A DNA stretch of 64,000 nt from Paraburkholderia phenazinium (GTDB lineage Bacteria > Pseudomonadota > Gammaproteobacteria > Burkholderiales > Burkholderiaceae). The stretch's first letter is position 1. Every line of letters starts with the position of its first letter. Shown here in pieces: positions 55,134 to 63,898 of this stretch. Position numbers and translations under genes: made by a program. The stretch covers positions 1 through 64,000 of the forward strand of contig NZ_FNCJ01000022.1 in NCBI RefSeq assembly GCF_900100735.1, in the 5' to 3' direction. The notes under the pieces were generated by a model. The model saw only the letters and a list, made by a program, of their open reading frames with translations, ran no database searches and was not told where the DNA came from.

Positions 55134-55898
55134 TCAGAAGCGCCAGACGCAATCGGCGACGAGACGGTTGTCCGCCGTGCTGCCGAAGCGCCGTTTTGCC
55201 CCGGGACTCGTGCCGATCAGGGACGTGTCGAATTGAAACTGGCCGATTTGCCACGTTACGCCCAGACTACCGTAGGCGAATCCGGTGTGGTAGGGGCGCT
55301 GCAGGCCGAAATAGCCGAGACTGCCGTCGGCCGACCAGCCAAAGCTCAAAGGTATGCGTACGACGCTATCCGCCGAGAATACCGGACCAGAAGCGCTGTG
55401 TCCTTGCGCATCGACCATACGGGCATGGGGAGAGCCGCCGGCCGAGACGAAGATCGTGCCGCGGTAGGCTTCGGTCACCCTGAAGTCGTCGAAATCGAAT
55501 GAGCTTAACGCCGCGTCGGTGTACCCGTAGTGGGTCCAGCCATATTGCGTGCGCCAGTCGCCGGCGCCGCCCTGCAGGTAACCGAGGCCTCCGACGAACA
55601 GCCCAGTGGCAGAGTCGGCCGGCACAGGCTTGGCACGCGCGAGCGAAGCGTCTGCATAAAAACCCGAATTCCAATAGTACGCTGCATCCACGCCGATCGA
55701 TGGCGTACCTTCGGTCAGCGACAGGCCGCGCAGCACCTTGTCGGTCGCGGCCGTGGCATCGACGCTCCAGCCTTCGGCGCGGGCCGCGGCGGGCAGCACG
55801 AGCGCGGCACAAAGCAGCGCAGCGAGGGTTCTTCCGCAGGGAAGCCTCGCGGCACCCGATCGGTGCAACGTACACGCACGACGAGGCATGATCGACAA
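55134..55898 (-). CDS. Outer-membrane beta-barrel-like protein (TIGR02001-like)
   Basis: A 254-residue exported protein with a signal peptide (TLAALLCAALVLPAAARA) and a beta-strand-rich body beginning WSVDATAATDKVLRGLSLTEGTPSIGVDAAYYWNSGFYADASL, which resembles the TIGR02001 family, and ending in VWRF with a C-terminal aromatic residue as outer-membrane barrels do. Function unknown. A paralogue is encoded at 57260-58027; the two flank the HrpF-repeat gene. Confidence 0.75.
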   Translation of the reverse strand: MSIMPRRACTLHRSGAARLPCGRTLAALLCAALVLPAAARAEGWSVDATAATDKVLRGLSLTEGTPSIGVDAAYYWNSGFYADASLARAKPVPADSATGLFVGGLGYLQGGAGDWRTQYGWTHYGYTDAALSSFDFDDFRVTEAYRGTIFVSAGGSPHARMVDAQGHSASGPVFSADSVVRIPLSFGWSADGSLGYFGLQRPYHTGFAYGSLGVTWQIGQFQFDTSLIGTSPGAKRRFGSTADNRLVADCVWRF

Positions 55899-56090
55899 AC
55901 GGAGTCCCGAGGGCAGGCGTACGCGCTATTGAGCGCTACACAATCAAAGCCGCCATCGTACCCGATCCAATAATGCGGCCCCGTATCTGCCCTGCCACGG
56001 TCGTGCCTGGAATCAGCATGCGGGGGTGCGCAGGCCCGCCGCACGGGCGGCGCTCACGCCGACCCGTGGCATGGTACGGCGTACCGCGGA

Positions 56091-56852
56091 TCAGTCGGCC
56101 TGGTTGAGGCCGCCCTCGGCTGCCCAATCGAAATCGTTCGCGCCAGCGATGCCATCGGCGCCCGCCACATCGTGCGTTTCGATCTGATTGAACGTGTCCG
56201 AGTTTTGCAGCATGTACGCCGCCGCAGCCGAGACACCAGGCGGCGTATTGGCCTGAGGATTGTAGGCAATCTGATAGAGCTGGTTCGGATCAAGCGTGTT
56301 GATGCCGTTGTCGTGCATATAGCCGGCAAGCGCACCCGACGCGCTTTGTGCATCGGTCTGCGAAGCGGCCACGGCAACCGGCGTGGCCGGAACATTGCCG
56401 AGTCCGCCCTGCGCCGCCCAATCGAAGTCGTTCGCGCCTGCAATGCCATCGGCGCCCGGCACATCGTGCGTCTCGATCTGATTGAAGGTATCCGGGTTTT
56501 GCAGCATGTACTGGGCTGCCTCGGACACGTCGGACGGCGTGCCGGGCGCCGGGTTGTACGCCATCTGGTAGAGCTGGTTGGGGTCCAGCGACCCGATGTT
56601 GTTCTGTTGCATGTAGCCGGCGAGCGCGCCCGATGCGCTTTGCGCCGTCATGTCCGAGCCAGTACTGCCGTCCAGATCGGCTTCGGTGATGCCGTCCTGA
56701 GCAAACACCTGCTGCATCATTTGCTGCAACGACTGCAGCGTCGACTGGTAGACCGCGTTGTAGTCGAAGGGCTGCGTTTCGGCCTGGGCCGCCGCGGCTG
56801 GGTCGGTACCGAGTGAATCGGTATTGGTGGAGATATCGATGGAAACGTTCAT
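56091..56852 (-). CDS. Hrp-regulated protein built of two HrpF/NolX-like repeats
   Basis: A 253-residue protein from ATG 56852 (GAGG seven bases upstream). After an N-terminal segment with QSLQQMMQQVFAQ, two tandem modules of about 80 residues follow (about 72-150 and 170-250), each reading QSASGALAGYM, LDPNQLYQ, AYNP, YMLQN-DTFNQIETHDV and GADGIAGANDFDWAA-GGL. The last block looks like an EF-hand-type loop and is similar, from memory, to repeats in the N-terminal half of HrpF/NolX translocators. The C-terminal membrane domain of those proteins is absent. No signal peptide or cysteine; PIP promoter upstream. Could be a secreted helper or a translocon accessory protein. Confidence 0.75.
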   Translation of the reverse strand: MNVSIDISTNTDSLGTDPAAAAQAETQPFDYNAVYQSTLQSLQQMMQQVFAQDGITEADLDGSTGSDMTAQSASGALAGYMQQNNIGSLDPNQLYQMAYNPAPGTPSDVSEAAQYMLQNPDTFNQIETHDVPGADGIAGANDFDWAAQGGLGNVPATPVAVAASQTDAQSASGALAGYMHDNGINTLDPNQLYQIAYNPQANTPPGVSAAAAYMLQNSDTFNQIETHDVAGADGIAGANDFDWAAEGGLNQAD

Positions 56853-56976
56853 GGTGGGCCTCGTCGTCTGATTGTTCGCCCGCACCGCACCATGCGGCGC
56901 GGATCTAACCGCGCGAGCGGCGCGCACTCGCCATACGCTACTCGCGCTGCCGACACAACGCGCCGCTCCGTACGTT

Positions 56977-57038
56977 AAGTTAGCCAAACGAGCCAGCGCG
57001 GCTCACGCACCCGGCGAAATCCGCACGACTTCAGCGAA
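56977..57038 (-). promoter_or_regulatory. PIP box and -10 of the HrpF-repeat gene
   Basis: Minus strand TTCGC (57038-57034), 15 bases, TTCGC (57018-57014), 31 bases, TAACTT (56982-56977) fitting YANNNT. Start codon 125 bases below the -10. Confidence 0.9.
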
Positions 57039-57259
57039 CCATGGCCGGCGCATCTCCGTTCGCTGCGCAAGTCCGCCGCTCCATTGGCGTTCCCACCAAT
57101 TGGGGCGGTTCGCCCAGAAAATAACGAATCAGGTCCATCGCCCATATCGGCGCGTAAAGTTTCTACGGTAGGATCGGCCCATGCCCGATCGCCAGCGCAC
57201 GTGCCTCGCCGGCAACCGGCGCCCGAGCCGACACCCCCCCAAGAAACCATCACGTCAAT

Positions 57260-58027
57260 ATGAAGTTGAGGTGTTGCTCGCCCCATCCCCTGCAAGCAGC
57301 GGCTACGTACGCGCGCCGCCTGCTGCGTTGCGCCGCGCCACTGGCGCTCGCCGCCCTCTGCTGCCCGGCGCCGGCCATGGCCGCATTCGACGACTGGCAA
57401 TTTCAGCTACAGGCCACGACCGACCGGATCAATCGCGGACTCGACCAGAGCGACGGCAAGCCATCGGTCGGCGCCGAGGTCAGTTGGTACCCTGGACCGG
57501 GGTTATTTGCTAACGCGTCGGTGTCGCCGGTCAGGTTTTTTGACGGCGCGCCGCTCGGCGCCGAGTTCATCGCGAACGCTGGATACTCGTGGCGTTGGGC
57601 CGCCGACTGGAGCCTGCAGGCGATGTTGTCCCATTACCAGTTCGCGCGTGAGCCGATGGCCTCTCACTTCGAATACGACGAATTCGCGCTGGCGGGCAGT
57701 TGGCGCGATTGCCTGTTCGCTTCCGTCACGGCATCGCCGGATACGACTTATGATCTTGCGCCTCGTTCGCGTGCGTTCAGCTACAACCTGGGCACGCACC
57801 TGCCACTTCCCGCAGGCTTCTCGGCGATTGCCGGCATCGGCTACTACGACCTGAGTGCGAGTCTCGGTGCAGGATTCACCTACGGCGACGTCGGCCTCGC
57901 CTACCAGTACCAGGCCGTACAGTTCGAGCTGTCGTACGTCGGCACACACGGCCCCGAGCGCCTCGAGTCGATGCTTGGCTCGATGCTCGTGCATCGCTGG
58001 GTCGCACAGGTGAGCTGGCGTTTCTGA
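57260..58027 (+). CDS. Outer-membrane beta-barrel-like protein (TIGR02001-like), second copy
   Basis: A 255-residue exported protein, paralogue of the 55134 product: signal peptide (LALAALCCPAPAMA), first strands WQFQLQATTDRINRGLDQSDGKPSVGAEVSWYPGPGLFANASV, and the end QVSWRF. The two proteins align over their whole length by motif order. The ribosome site is poor. Function unknown; members of this group are predicted outer-membrane proteins. Marks the right edge of the T3SS island. Confidence 0.72.
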   Translation: MKLRCCSPHPLQAAATYARRLLRCAAPLALAALCCPAPAMAAFDDWQFQLQATTDRINRGLDQSDGKPSVGAEVSWYPGPGLFANASVSPVRFFDGAPLGAEFIANAGYSWRWAADWSLQAMLSHYQFAREPMASHFEYDEFALAGSWRDCLFASVTASPDTTYDLAPRSRAFSYNLGTHLPLPAGFSAIAGIGYYDLSASLGAGFTYGDVGLAYQYQAVQFELSYVGTHGPERLESMLGSMLVHRWVAQVSWRF

Positions 58028-58207
58028 GCGGGCCGCACTCGCCCTATTGTCGTTGCTAGCCCAGGGCTGGCGGCGCGCCCGCCCGATCACCAGCCAGCCA
58101 TTGCGTCTCGACGCACGTCACGTTTAGGCGCGCAAAGGCCGCATAACTTTAATCATTTGAGGGCTTCTGTTACCCTGCGCCCTTTGCTACCGCTCGCATT
58201 CAACCCG

Positions 58208-58615
58208 ATGGAAACCCCTTTCAACGACCGTGGCGTCTCGGTCACGCGTAACGCGCTCTCCTCCGCCGGACAGGTTTTCCCGCTGCGCGAAATCCTCAAC
58301 CTGCGCGTCGTCACCGTGCAGAAGAACAAGGTCCTGCCCATCACGATCTCGGTGATCGGCGTGGTCGGGGCGATCGTCGGCGGCGTGTTCCTCTCGTCCG
58401 CCGGCATCGTATGCGGCGTCATGCTCGCGGTCGTGGGATGGCTCACATGGTCCACCCAGGACGTGACGCACCGCCTGGTCGTCGAGACCAGCAGCGGCGA
58501 ACGTGAGGCGCTGTCGAGCATCGATCTCGAGTTTGTCGAACGCGTAGCGCAGGCAGTGCGCAAGACCATGGCCGCCGCGCCTGCTCCGGGCCCGGCAGCG
58601 GCGCCGCAAGCCTGA
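58208..58615 (+). CDS. Small two-helix membrane protein (DUF6232-like)
   Basis: A 135-residue protein from ATG 58208 (METPFNDRGVSVTRNALSSAGQVFPLREI). Two adjacent membrane helices (ITISVIGVVGAIVGGVFLSSAGIVCGVMLAVVGWLTW) split an N-terminal PH-like beta region from a C-terminal segment (LVVETSSGEREALSSIDLEFVERVAQAV). This resembles DUF6232 proteins, of unknown function. Ends in an Ala/Pro tail. Confidence 0.7.
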   Translation: METPFNDRGVSVTRNALSSAGQVFPLREILNLRVVTVQKNKVLPITISVIGVVGAIVGGVFLSSAGIVCGVMLAVVGWLTWSTQDVTHRLVVETSSGEREALSSIDLEFVERVAQAVRKTMAAAPAPGPAAAPQA

Positions 58616-58776
58616 ACGGACGGGCCTGCGCCTTAAAACGTACGGCCCTCGCCCGCTTCGGCGTTAACACAAAATTAACCTGAAAGCCGCGAGCTTTTGC
58701 ACTCGCTTGAGGTTGGCAGGGCTACAGTGGACTCATCTCCACAACACGCCGCCAACCTCCGTGGCGGCGCACCACG

Positions 58777-59106
58777 ATGTTACAGTCCACCGTCACGCGT
58801 GCCACGCTGCGCCCCCGAGGTTTGCGCGCGCCCACGTTCTCGACATCCGTGCGCGTACCGCTCGTCACCCTCGACGTCACGGTGCCCGGCACCTCCTCAG
58901 CAATCGGCAGGCGGGCGTTGCACGCCGCGCTCGGCAAGAATCTGCAGCTCTACGTTGTCAGCATCGACAAGCGCAATGAGCGCATCACCTTCCGCGTCGA
59001 AGTCGTCTCACGCACCCTCGATGAAGTGATCAGCGCTCTCGCCGGTGCACTGGACCGGGCCATCCTCGGCCGCGCGGTGGAAAGCATGGTCCGTCGTCCC
59101 GCGTGA
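58777..59106 (+). CDS. Hypothetical protein
   Basis: A 109-residue protein with a basic N-terminal 45 residues and a helical C-terminal half (ERITFRVEVVSRTLDEVISALAGALDRAI). No signal peptide or membrane helix; no family recognised. Codon bias fits the neighbourhood. Confidence 0.5.
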   Translation: MLQSTVTRATLRPRGLRAPTFSTSVRVPLVTLDVTVPGTSSAIGRRALHAALGKNLQLYVVSIDKRNERITFRVEVVSRTLDEVISALAGALDRAILGRAVESMVRRPA

Positions 59107-59344
59107 TCGTTCGCGCAGTCTTTGATACGGATCAAGCCTTTACACATTTTTTCAATTCGGTATAACGAGGCAGGTAGAGTCTGCGGTTCTGTTATCCCGC
59201 GTTCCCTACCGCAGGCCTCGCAAGCGCCCCGCTTTCACTGCCCACAAGGCAATCGGCCCTCGCGACTGTCGCCCTTGCGGCCCGCTTTACAGATCACGAT
59301 GCACCGCCTCCGTCAGGGACACGCTCTTTTGCAAAGTGTGCTCC

Positions 59345-60433
59345 ATGTCCCTGCTGTCCCGAAATTCCGCAAGCTCCCTAGTCTCCCTGCGCGGCCGTTT
59401 GAGCGCGCTCACCACGGCGGCGCTCGTCGGCGCAGCCGCACTGAGCGGCTGCGCCGTCACCTTTCCGGTGCCGACGCCGCCCGCTCCTACCGCCACGCTG
59501 ATCAACGGCGGTAACGACGGTGTGCTGATTCCACTGAAAGTCGAACGCGCCGATGAAGGTCACGCGCGGCTCGGCCTGCCGGTCCAGCTCGACGGCAAAG
59601 CCGTCTATCTGGCGTTCGACACCGGCACCCAGGGCGTACGTGTGTTGTCGAAGGTGCTGCCCGGCACGAACTATCCGGCTGCCGGCGCCAGGACTTCCCT
59701 GGCGCTTGCGAATGGTGCGCAGGTTTCGGGGCCGTCGGTCAAGCTGCCGGTCAGCGTGATCGGCACCAAGCCGGTAGAGGTCACCGCGCAAAGCGTCAAT
59801 GACGTGCGCTGCCAGCGCACCCAGAGACACTGTCTGGCCATGGACGGCTACACCGGCGAGTTCGGCTGGGCCTTCTCGGGCATCTTCGGCGCAGGCGCCG
59901 CGCAAGCGAACGACGACTGCTGCACGCAGCCGCTGCGTGCGTTGCCGGCCAATATCGGCCAGCGCTATCTGGTGCGCGCGAATTTCGCCAAGCCCTTTGT
60001 GATCCTGAGCCCGTCGAACGCCCTGACAAAGGATTTCACCATGGTGCCGATGACGGCCTCGCAAGGCGGCGGCAGTCAGTGGCCGGTGGGCTGCGTTCAG
60101 GTAGGCGACAAGATGCGCTTCTGCGCGCCGGTTGTGTTTGCCACTGGCAGCACCGGCATGATCCGGCTCGAAACCGACAAGGCTCCGAACTGGACAGACG
60201 ACGGCGAGGAAAACGCCGTGCTCACGCAAGGCAACTATGACGTGGCGCTTGGCGTCGGCTCGTGGGGGCATCGTTATGAGAGCGCCCAGGTCACGATCGC
60301 CAAGGCGAAACCGGGCGCGAACCGGATTGTGGTCGGCTTGATGGCCATGCAGAACCTCGACGTGCTGCTCGATTTCCAGCACGGCCAGCTCGGGCTGCAT
60401 GCGGCGAAGACGTCGGAGACGTTGGCGCCGTAA
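59345..60433 (+). CDS. Lipoprotein with retropepsin-like fold
   Basis: A 362-residue exported lipoprotein. Signal peptide ending in a lipobox (GAAALSGC). Residues around 85-100 hold VYLAFDTGTQGVRVL, the DTG core of retroviral-type aspartate proteases, followed by a Gly-rich beta fold (NYPAAGARTSLALANGAQVSG). Four or more cysteines (VRCQRTQRHCLAM; NDDCCTQPL) may form disulfides in the periplasm. Proteolytic activity is not assured from sequence. The start could be ATG 59336 or 59345. Confidence 0.7.
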   Translation: MSLLSRNSASSLVSLRGRLSALTTAALVGAAALSGCAVTFPVPTPPAPTATLINGGNDGVLIPLKVERADEGHARLGLPVQLDGKAVYLAFDTGTQGVRVLSKVLPGTNYPAAGARTSLALANGAQVSGPSVKLPVSVIGTKPVEVTAQSVNDVRCQRTQRHCLAMDGYTGEFGWAFSGIFGAGAAQANDDCCTQPLRALPANIGQRYLVRANFAKPFVILSPSNALTKDFTMVPMTASQGGGSQWPVGCVQVGDKMRFCAPVVFATGSTGMIRLETDKAPNWTDDGEENAVLTQGNYDVALGVGSWGHRYESAQVTIAKAKPGANRIVVGLMAMQNLDVLLDFQHGQLGLHAAKTSETLAP

Positions 60434-60462
60434 AGACGAGTTTTACGCGCACCTCCCTTCCA

Positions 60463-60504
60463 CCGCCGCCGGGCCGCAAACATCTGCACGCACCCCGGCG
60501 GCGG
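60463..60504. terminator. GC-rich inverted repeat between convergent genes
   Basis: CCGCCGCCGGG (60463-60473) and CCCGGCGGCGG (60494-60504) form an 11-bp perfect stem. It has no T-run, but lies between the convergent lipoprotein and glgP genes and may stop both transcripts. Confidence 0.55.
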
Positions 60505-60511
60505 CTATCCG

Positions 60512-62965
60512 CTAAGACATATCCAGCGGATTCACATGCCAAATCTCGCGCGCATATTCGCCAATCGTGCGATCCGACGAGAACTGCCCCATGCCGGCGA
60601 CGTTCTCGATCGCGCTCTCGGCCCACGCGCGCTGATTGCGGAAACGCTCATCTACCTCCTTCTGCGCCTGAGCAAAAGCCGCGAAATCCGCCAGCACCAT
60701 GTAGTGATCGCCCCAGTCCACCAGTGTATGGAAGATGTCCGAGAAGCGCAGCGGATCGTCGGGGGAAAAGAAGCCCGTGCGAATCTGATCGAGCGCCAAG
60801 CGCAGTTCGGGGTTTTCTTCGTATAGCTGGCGCGGGCGGTAGCCTGCTGCACGCAGGTCGTCCACCTCGTCGGCGGTATGGCCGAAGATAAAGATGTTCT
60901 CCCGCCCGACCGCATCGCAAATCTCGATGTTCGCGCCGTCCATGGTGCCGATCGTCAGCGCGCCGTTGAGCGCCAGCTTCATGTTGCCGGTCCCCGACGC
61001 CTCGGTGCCCGCCATCGAAATCTGCTCGGACAGATCCGCCGCCGGAATGATCAGCTCTGCTACGCTCACGCCGTAATTCGGCACGAACACCACCTTCAGG
61101 CGATCGCCAATCAACGGATCGTGATTGACCTTCTCGCTCACATCGCCGATCAGCTTGATGATGGTCTTCGCCATCCGGTACGCAGAGGCCGCCTTGCCCG
61201 CAAACATCACCACCCGCGGCACCCAGTCGCGCTCCGGATTGGCGCGGATCTGGTTGTAGCGCACGATCACGTGCAGCACGTTCAGCAACTGCCGCTTGTA
61301 TTCGTGGATACGCTTCACCTGCAGATCGAACAATGCGTTCGGATCGAATGAGACCTTCGTGTGGTGGGAAAGACGCTGCGCGAGGCGCAACTTGTTCTGC
61401 CGCTTCGCTTCGCGAAACGCGTCGACAAACGCGCTGTCGTTACGCAGATCGCGTAGTTTCTCGAGTTCGAACAGATCGCGGCGCCAGTGCGTGCCGATCT
61501 GCTCGTCGATCAGCGACGACAACGACGGGCTCGCCTGCGCCAGCCAGCGACGCGGCGTAATGCCGTTGGTCACATTGGTAAAGCGTTCAGGGTAAATGCG
61601 TGCGAAGTCCGCGAAGATATCGCGCGTCATCAGTTGCGAATGCAGCTTTGAGACGCCGTTGACCTTATGGCTCGCCACGATCGCCAGATATGCCATCCGC
61701 ACGCGCCGCTGGCCGTATTCGTCCACCAGCGAAATGCGCCGGATCATCTCGGCGTCGTGGCCCGACTGTTCGCTGACGTGCTTGAGGAACTGTGCGTTGA
61801 TCTCGAAGATGATCTCGAGGTGGCGCGGCAACAGGCGCGCCAATGTCTCGACATCCCACGTTTCCAGCGCTTCGGGCATCAACGTATGGTTGGTGTACGA
61901 GAACATCTGCTGGATCTGATGCCATGCCTTGTCCCATGGCACGTGATGCACGTCCACGAGCAGCCGCATGAGTTCGGGAATCGCCAGCACCGGGTGGGTA
62001 TCGTTCAGATGCACCGCGACCTTCTCCGCAAAGCGGCCGAAAGTGCTGTGCGTGCGCTGATAGCGGCGGATCAGGTCCTGCATCGTCGCCGAAACGAAGA
62101 AATACTCCTGGCGCAGCCGCAATTCGCGGCCCGCCGGCGTGGAGTCGTCCGGATACAGCAGACGCGAGACGTTCTCCGACATCGTCTTCGCGTCGACGGC
62201 GTTGCGGTAATCGCCACGGTTGAAAGCGGACAGATCGAGCTCTTCGGTCGCCCGCGCGGACCACAAGCGCAGGGTGTTGGTCGCGCTCGTCGCATAACCG
62301 GGGATGACCGTGTCGTAGGCCATGGCGTTGACATGCTCGGTATCGATCCATTCGACGTGCTCGCCGCGCTGCACCGTGCGGCCGCCGAAATGCACCAGAT
62401 ATTGGATCTCGGAGCGCGGAAACTCCCACGGGTTGCCGGCGCGCAGCCAGTAGTCCGGCGCCTCCACCTGCTCGCCGTTGACGATCTGCTGGCGGAACAT
62501 GCCGTACTCGTAACGAATGCCGTAGCCGAAGCCCGGAATGCCAAGCGTCGCCATCGAATCGAGAAAGCAGGCCGCGAGGCGTCCAAGACCGCCGTTGCCA
62601 AGCGCGGCGTCCGGCTCCATATCGGTCAGCGCTTCCATATCGACGCCGAGACCGGCGAGCGCCTCGCGCATCGGCTCATAGATGCCGAGCGCGAGCAGCG
62701 CATTCGTGAACGTGCGGCCGATCAGAAATTCCATCGACAGGTAATACACACGCTTCACGTCCTGCTCGTACTGCAGGCGCGTGGTCTTCATCCAGCGCGC
62801 GACCAGCCGGTCGCGTACCGCCAGCGCCGCGGCGTGCAGCCAGTCATGTGGACGGGCAGTGACAGCGTCCTTACCGACGCCATACATCATGCGGTTGGAA
62901 ATAGAGCGCCGTAGCGCATCGACAGTACTGTTGAGCTGGTCGAACTCCAGATCCACGGCTGTCAT
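60512..62965 (-). CDS. glgP: Glycogen/starch phosphorylase
   Basis: A 817-residue glycosyltransferase family 35 enzyme that releases glucose-1-phosphate from alpha-1,4-glucans. ATG 62965 (MTAVDLEFDQLNS) is preferred to one 42 bases earlier. Conserved blocks: VYYLSMEFLIGRTFTNALL, DAALGNGGLGRLAACFLDSMATL, RRWLAQASPSLSSLID, KRIHEYKRQLLNVLHV and the pyridoxal-phosphate lysine block EASGTGNMKLALNGALTIGTMDGANIEI. Full length. No other glycogen gene is adjacent. Confidence 0.97.
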   Translation of the reverse strand: MTAVDLEFDQLNSTVDALRRSISNRMMYGVGKDAVTARPHDWLHAAALAVRDRLVARWMKTTRLQYEQDVKRVYYLSMEFLIGRTFTNALLALGIYEPMREALAGLGVDMEALTDMEPDAALGNGGLGRLAACFLDSMATLGIPGFGYGIRYEYGMFRQQIVNGEQVEAPDYWLRAGNPWEFPRSEIQYLVHFGGRTVQRGEHVEWIDTEHVNAMAYDTVIPGYATSATNTLRLWSARATEELDLSAFNRGDYRNAVDAKTMSENVSRLLYPDDSTPAGRELRLRQEYFFVSATMQDLIRRYQRTHSTFGRFAEKVAVHLNDTHPVLAIPELMRLLVDVHHVPWDKAWHQIQQMFSYTNHTLMPEALETWDVETLARLLPRHLEIIFEINAQFLKHVSEQSGHDAEMIRRISLVDEYGQRRVRMAYLAIVASHKVNGVSKLHSQLMTRDIFADFARIYPERFTNVTNGITPRRWLAQASPSLSSLIDEQIGTHWRRDLFELEKLRDLRNDSAFVDAFREAKRQNKLRLAQRLSHHTKVSFDPNALFDLQVKRIHEYKRQLLNVLHVIVRYNQIRANPERDWVPRVVMFAGKAASAYRMAKTIIKLIGDVSEKVNHDPLIGDRLKVVFVPNYGVSVAELIIPAADLSEQISMAGTEASGTGNMKLALNGALTIGTMDGANIEICDAVGRENIFIFGHTADEVDDLRAAGYRPRQLYEENPELRLALDQIRTGFFSPDDPLRFSDIFHTLVDWGDHYMVLADFAAFAQAQKEVDERFRNQRAWAESAIENVAGMGQFSSDRTIGEYAREIWHVNPLDMS

Positions 62966-63297
62966 TGAAGCCTCCGGTAAGAGCGACACAGCACACGCAA
63001 ACCGCACAGTTGACGGACGGGAGGCGCGTGCCGGTCAGGCGGGTAAATATGCAGAGTAGGACATTTCCGATCTCCCGTCACCGGGGCATCGCGCCGACGA
63101 CGCTGCGCGCAGCGCGGCTCGCGCGGCCGCTTGGGCTCGCGCAAGCCACTCCAGGCACAAATACGGTGCAAGCACACCTCAAGCGACCGGCTAGCCTGCA
63201 CTAGTATGGATGATGAAGAAGGCATCTCCACGACCGTGCGAGCCGCACACGCCTATGTCGCGCCTGTCGTCTTCATCCTGCTCCGACGGAGGTCGAG
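62966..63297. other. Divergent intergenic region
   Basis: 332 bases between leftward glgP and the rightward 63298 gene. No coding frame with support, no clear operator or hairpin. Confidence 0.4.
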
Positions 63298-63525
63298 ATG
63301 AACGCACAATCCATGCTCGGAATGTTCCATGCCCAGGAACTGCTGCTGGTCTCAGTGATTCGTGCGCTGCCGCCGGAGATGCGGCGCAGGATTGCCGACG
63401 AATTCCAGGAGCAGGTCGAACTGGCCGAGGGACCGCATCTGAGCGCCTCTCAGGAGCACGACACAACGGAGGCGTTCAAGACGCACATCCGCAAGTTGTC
63501 GATTTTGCTGGCTTCTTTTAGCTGA
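63298..63525 (+). CDS. Small hypothetical protein
   Basis: A 75-residue helical protein with a good GGAGG seven bases before ATG. Residues 8-45 (GMFHAQELLLVSVIRALPPEMRRRIADEFQEQVE) and the end (KTHIRKLSILLASFS) are amphipathic helices. No family recognised; no signal or membrane helix. Confidence 0.6.
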   Translation: MNAQSMLGMFHAQELLLVSVIRALPPEMRRRIADEFQEQVELAEGPHLSASQEHDTTEAFKTHIRKLSILLASFS

Positions 63526-63898
63526 TTTAGCTGACTTCGGTTGACGGATCGCGCCAGGTGCACGAAGCTCGCGGCACTCGTTGTGCGGGCCGGTTGGCCC
63601 GCTGAGCATGGCTTGCGCCCACTACGGCCGGTGTTGGTGGACGGTCGACGGGCTTGACCGTTAGTTGCGTTTATAGCGCAGCAATCGCAGACTCCGGTAG
63701 GTGGCCCCCTGCCCGGCAGCCAGCAGAACTTTGCCGAGTCTGTAACAATCAGTTCATTCGCAGCGCGTCGAAGCGTCATGCCGGTCTATCGCTCGCGCGC
63801 GTCCTTTTAATCCACGCATTGGTAATCGATCCCGCGAGGCGCCCCGCCAGCCCTCTCGCGCCGGAACGCGCGCCAGCCGACGAGCCAAGGCCTTGTCC
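63526..63898. other. Intergenic region without recognised feature
   Basis: 373 bases before the last partial gene; short open frames here look random. A promoter for the following gene is expected. Confidence 0.4.

Noticed and set aside
59378..60400. 340-codon minus-strand frame
   Set aside because: Antisense to the exported lipoprotein, which has a signal peptide and lipobox on the plus strand.
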